Of a DNA stretch of 27,121 nt, positions 25,028 through 27,121 are shown in pieces. The notes beneath the pieces were generated by a model. It was given only the letters and a program-made list of their open reading frames with translations. It was not told the origin of the DNA and ran no database searches. The position numbers and the translations under genes were made by a program. Position 1 is the stretch's first letter, and the number at the start of each line of letters is the position of its first letter. This DNA is from a virus. The DNA is taken from positions 1 to 27,121 of IMG/VR virus record IMGVR_UViG_3300004807_000102. One strand, given 5' to 3'.

Positions 25028-27121
25028 TTAACAACTTGCTGCACCTTGGCCAGTTGCCGCCGAACCTTGCGGCGTAGCTTGACCGCCACCACTGGTTGCA
25101 GCACCTGCACCAGGTGATAGGGTAGGTCCAGTTACTGCAGCAGTGCCGCCTGTTGCTAAATCACCAGGATTTCCTTGCGGTGCGCCATTAGGTCCATTTA
25201 CACTAGTATCATTGCCAGCATAAGCATTTAGCGTTTGCGTATTTGTAGTTTGTGTTCCACTTGGTCCAGTTAAATCTGGATTATTTCCTTGAGTTGCATT
25301 CAGTGTTTGACTTGTATATTGATTGCCTTGTTGAATACTATAATCAATACTGCCTCTATCTTCAACTGCATTAAGTGTTTGACTAGTATATGGCGTGTAG
25401 GTAGCATTGCCAGCGTTTAACGAGTTAGTTGGTGCATTTGCACTAATAACATCTGGATTTGAAGGCGGTGTTGGAACATAATTTCCACTTATACTTGCAT
25501 CATTTTGTTGAAGTGATGTGACAGTTTGACTTGTATACGGTGTATCAAATACAACAGGTTGATTTTGTCGTCCAACACTTGAATAGGCAGTATCAATTAC
25601 TACAGGTACATTTTGTCTACCAACACTTTGATATGGTGTATCAATTACTACAGGTTGATTTTGTCTTCCAACACTTGCATAAGCAGTGTCAACTGATGTA
25701 GGTTGGTCTGATGATTTTGTATAAAGATAACTTGTATCTGTAGCTTGCACAACCGAACCATCACCGCTTTGTGAAAGCGTTATAACTTGACCAGTTCGCG
25801 GATCATAATATGATTCACCAGGCGCAGTGTTTGTTGCATCTGTATTGGTTGCTGGTGTTCCAATGAAAGATGAACCGCTGCCACCGCCATTGTTAAGCGG
25901 TGTATTGGTTAGGTTTCTAGAATCATCAGAGCCTGAAGATATTGCTTTATCGCCTTCATTTGCCGTTGCAACTGTATTTTGAGCAGCATTTGTAGAATCA
26001 GCCGTATTAACTTGATCTTGTGTAATAGTTTGTGGTGCGCCATTTACAGTTACAGGCGTGCTGCCATCCTTAGTAACTGCACAGAAATTTTCTCCACTTT
26101 CTGCCGTGCCTTGACCATATGGGATAGTACGTACACCACAAGGATGACCTGCCCACTGATCTTGTACCTGAATACCAGTAATATTTCCATTCGAATCGTA
26201 GTTATAACCTAAGAAAATAGCAGCATGACTTTGACCTGGTATATTTTGATAGGTTCCATTACTTCCGAATGTTGCAATGACTGTGCCAGGTTGCAGTGTT
26301 CCACTAGTGACACTAGTGCCAGGTTGCCAAGTTGAAGTGGTGCCACAATTACTTGCTGCTTGAACAAGAGCTACACACTGACCGCTACCAACACTTTGTC
26401 CAATGTATGAAGTGTATGCTTGTCCGCCAGTAGCAAGACCTAGATTCACACCACTAGTATTTGCAACAGAACTTGCGCCACTTATTGCTTGACCAACTGA
26501 AGTGCCAATAGCATTAGAAACTGTTCCAACCACATTATTAAGAACATTATTAATAACACGATTTGCAATTTGCGTAAGTGGGCTATTGCCACTTAGAATA
26601 CCATTGCTACTGTTTGCTGGATTAATAAAGCCGCTATTAGGATTTACATTCACATAATTATTTGTTTGACCAACGCCATTATTGTTTTGCCAAGCTGTAG
26701 TTTGTGCTTGTGCTTTTTGTGCAAATGTGCTTGGATCAAGTCCAAGACTTATAGCGCAGCCTGCTACAACTTGATCATAGGTATAGATTACTCGACCTTG
26801 CACAAAACCAATCACTGCACTTGCCCATGCTATACGAGTTGCGGGATCACTTAGTGTTACAAAACTATTGCCATTGATACCTGTTAGGTTTTGAATATAA
26901 CGTGCCATACTTACAACATTATTATCTGTAAGTGAAGAAGCTTGCAAATATTTTTGACAATATTGTGCGTTTGTCAAATATGTAGTTCCGCCATATGAGT
27001 CAAACAATGTCATAAGTGCAGCAATGCCATTTTCTGGTTTAGTATATACAGCAAGATTATTACAAAATCCAACAGCATACTTGTCGCTAGTAGCATATTG
27101 TAAATTGCCTGGATTGTTTTG
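25028..27121 (-). CDS. Large virion protein with NPGN-type and BPSL0067-like hydrolase domains (5' end outside window)
   Basis: The frame is open to the right edge. The first ATG in view (27013) is not the start, because the 36 codons before it read as conserved protein: NPGN four codons from the edge, then 'YAVGFCNNLAVYTKPENG' running into 'IAALMTLFDSYGG'. That is the N-terminal pattern of phage virion proteins with an 'NPGNI...F.....GIRAL' domain. At about residues 205-317, counted from the ATG at 27013, is a BPSL0067/CHAP-like domain: 'GSGQCVALVQ' (Cys213), 'PGTVIATFG', 'QSHAAIFLGY' (His263) and 'IQVQDQW' (Asp285). These could be the nucleophile, base and third residue of a cysteine peptidase or amidase. 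The remaining half is low-complexity with tandem repeats and ends GAASC. It precedes gp25, so it is plausibly a hub or tail-tip protein that cuts peptidoglycan; this is inference. Confidence 0.8.
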   Translation of the reverse strand, partial: QNNPGNLQYATSDKYAVGFCNNLAVYTKPENGIAALMTLFDSYGGTTYLTNAQYCQKYLQASSLTDNNVVSMARYIQNLTGINGNSFVTLSDPATRIAWASAVIGFVQGRVIYTYDQVVAGCAISLGLDPSTFAQKAQAQTTAWQNNNGVGQTNNYVNVNPNSGFINPANSSNGILSGNSPLTQIANRVINNVLNNVVGTVSNAIGTSVGQAISGASSVANTSGVNLGLATGGQAYTSYIGQSVGSGQCVALVQAASNCGTTSTWQPGTSVTSGTLQPGTVIATFGSNGTYQNIPGQSHAAIFLGYNYDSNGNITGIQVQDQWAGHPCGVRTIPYGQGTAESGENFCAVTKDGSTPVTVNGAPQTITQDQVNTADSTNAAQNTVATANEGDKAISSGSDDSRNLTNTPLNNGGGSGSSFIGTPATNTDATNTAPGESYYDPRTGQVITLSQSGDGSVVQATDTSYLYTKSSDQPTSVDTAYASVGRQNQPVVIDTPYQSVGRQNVPVVIDTAYSSVGRQNQPVVFDTPYTSQTVTSLQQNDASISGNYVPTPPSNPDVISANAPTNSLNAGNATYTPYTSQTLNAVEDRGSIDYSIQQGNQYTSQTLNATQGNNPDLTGPSGTQTTNTQTLNAYAGNDTSVNGPNGAPQGNPGDLATGGTAAVTGPTLSPGAGAATSGGGQATPQGSAATGQGAASC
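25543..25686 (-). repeat. Three tandem 48-bp repeats in the large virion protein
   Basis: Units run 25543-25590, 25591-25638 and 25639-25686, and a decaying fourth begins at 25687. Each encodes 16 residues of the form 'ID T.Y.SVGRQN.PVV', for example 'DTPYQSVGRQNVPVV'. Differences between units are mostly single bases. After the array the protein has four looser 'YTSQT(L/V)NA' copies (codons within about 25230-25535). Length variation between relatives is likely here. Confidence 0.85.

Noticed and set aside
25543-25686. CRISPR-like array
   Set aside because: The 48-base units are directly adjacent with no unique spacers and stay in frame as a protein repeat.
26400-26570. Signal peptide or membrane anchor in the large virion protein (hydrophobic stretch 'VINNVLNNVVGTVSNAIG')
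   Set aside because: The stretch is internal and interrupted by Asn and Ser. It reads as an amphipathic helix or coiled segment, not as a transmembrane helix.
1-27121. tRNA genes, integrase, insertion sequences or attachment sites
   Set aside because: All but short gaps of the window are coding, and none of the proteins resembles a recombinase or transposase; no cloverleaf was noticed in the gaps, which are too short for a tRNA.

Overview
The window is a block of late structural genes from a contractile-tailed (T4-like) bacteriophage. It is AT-rich, and every gene I can support lies on the minus strand, so transcription runs from the right end to the left end. Two genes are diagnostic: a gp25-like baseplate protein (24627..25013) followed by a gp6-like baseplate wedge protein (21182..24580). 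Their sequences resemble those of marine T4-like phages such as cyanophages and pelagiphages more than those of coliphage T4. No host gene, RNA gene, insertion element or CRISPR is visible. The host cannot be named from the sequence.

Layout in transcription order. (1) 25028..27121: a large virion protein whose 5' end lies outside the window. It has an NPGN-type domain, a Cys/His hydrolase-like domain and a repetitive tail. (2) gp25. (3) gp6, longer than in T4. (4) 5907..21173: one uninterrupted gene for a 5088-residue structural protein in the position where T4-like phages keep gp7 and other wedge genes. It carries seven FG-GAP-type repeats, probably one seven-bladed beta-propeller, with extra modules inserted between blades. 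It also carries several carbohydrate-binding-like and tail-fibre-like modules. (5) 5227..5907: a conserved-looking virion protein. (6) Three paralogous fibre-like proteins (4273..5223, 3045..4241, 1824..3005) that share an N-terminal module. One ends in a C1q-like jelly roll and two end in a 'KYADLAE' module. (7) 1415..1813: a free-standing copy of the KYADLAE-type C-terminal module. (8) 505..1392: another tail or adhesin-type protein. (9) 116..463: a small unassigned protein. (10) 1..132: the start of a further gene, possibly glycosyltransferase-like.

The genes fit one job, building the baseplate and the host-contact structures around it. Genes abut or overlap by a few bases, which suggests translational coupling. 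Sequences of the form NATAAATA, like T4 late promoters, sit 18 to 22 bases before four start codons, with a weaker fifth case inside 5227..5907. In contrast, the small gene at 116..463 has a perfect sigma70 promoter whose predicted start point falls on its ATG, so it is probably expressed on another schedule and perhaps as a leaderless message.

No gap between genes exceeds 50 bases. Family names are from recognition of sequence patterns only; no searches were run.
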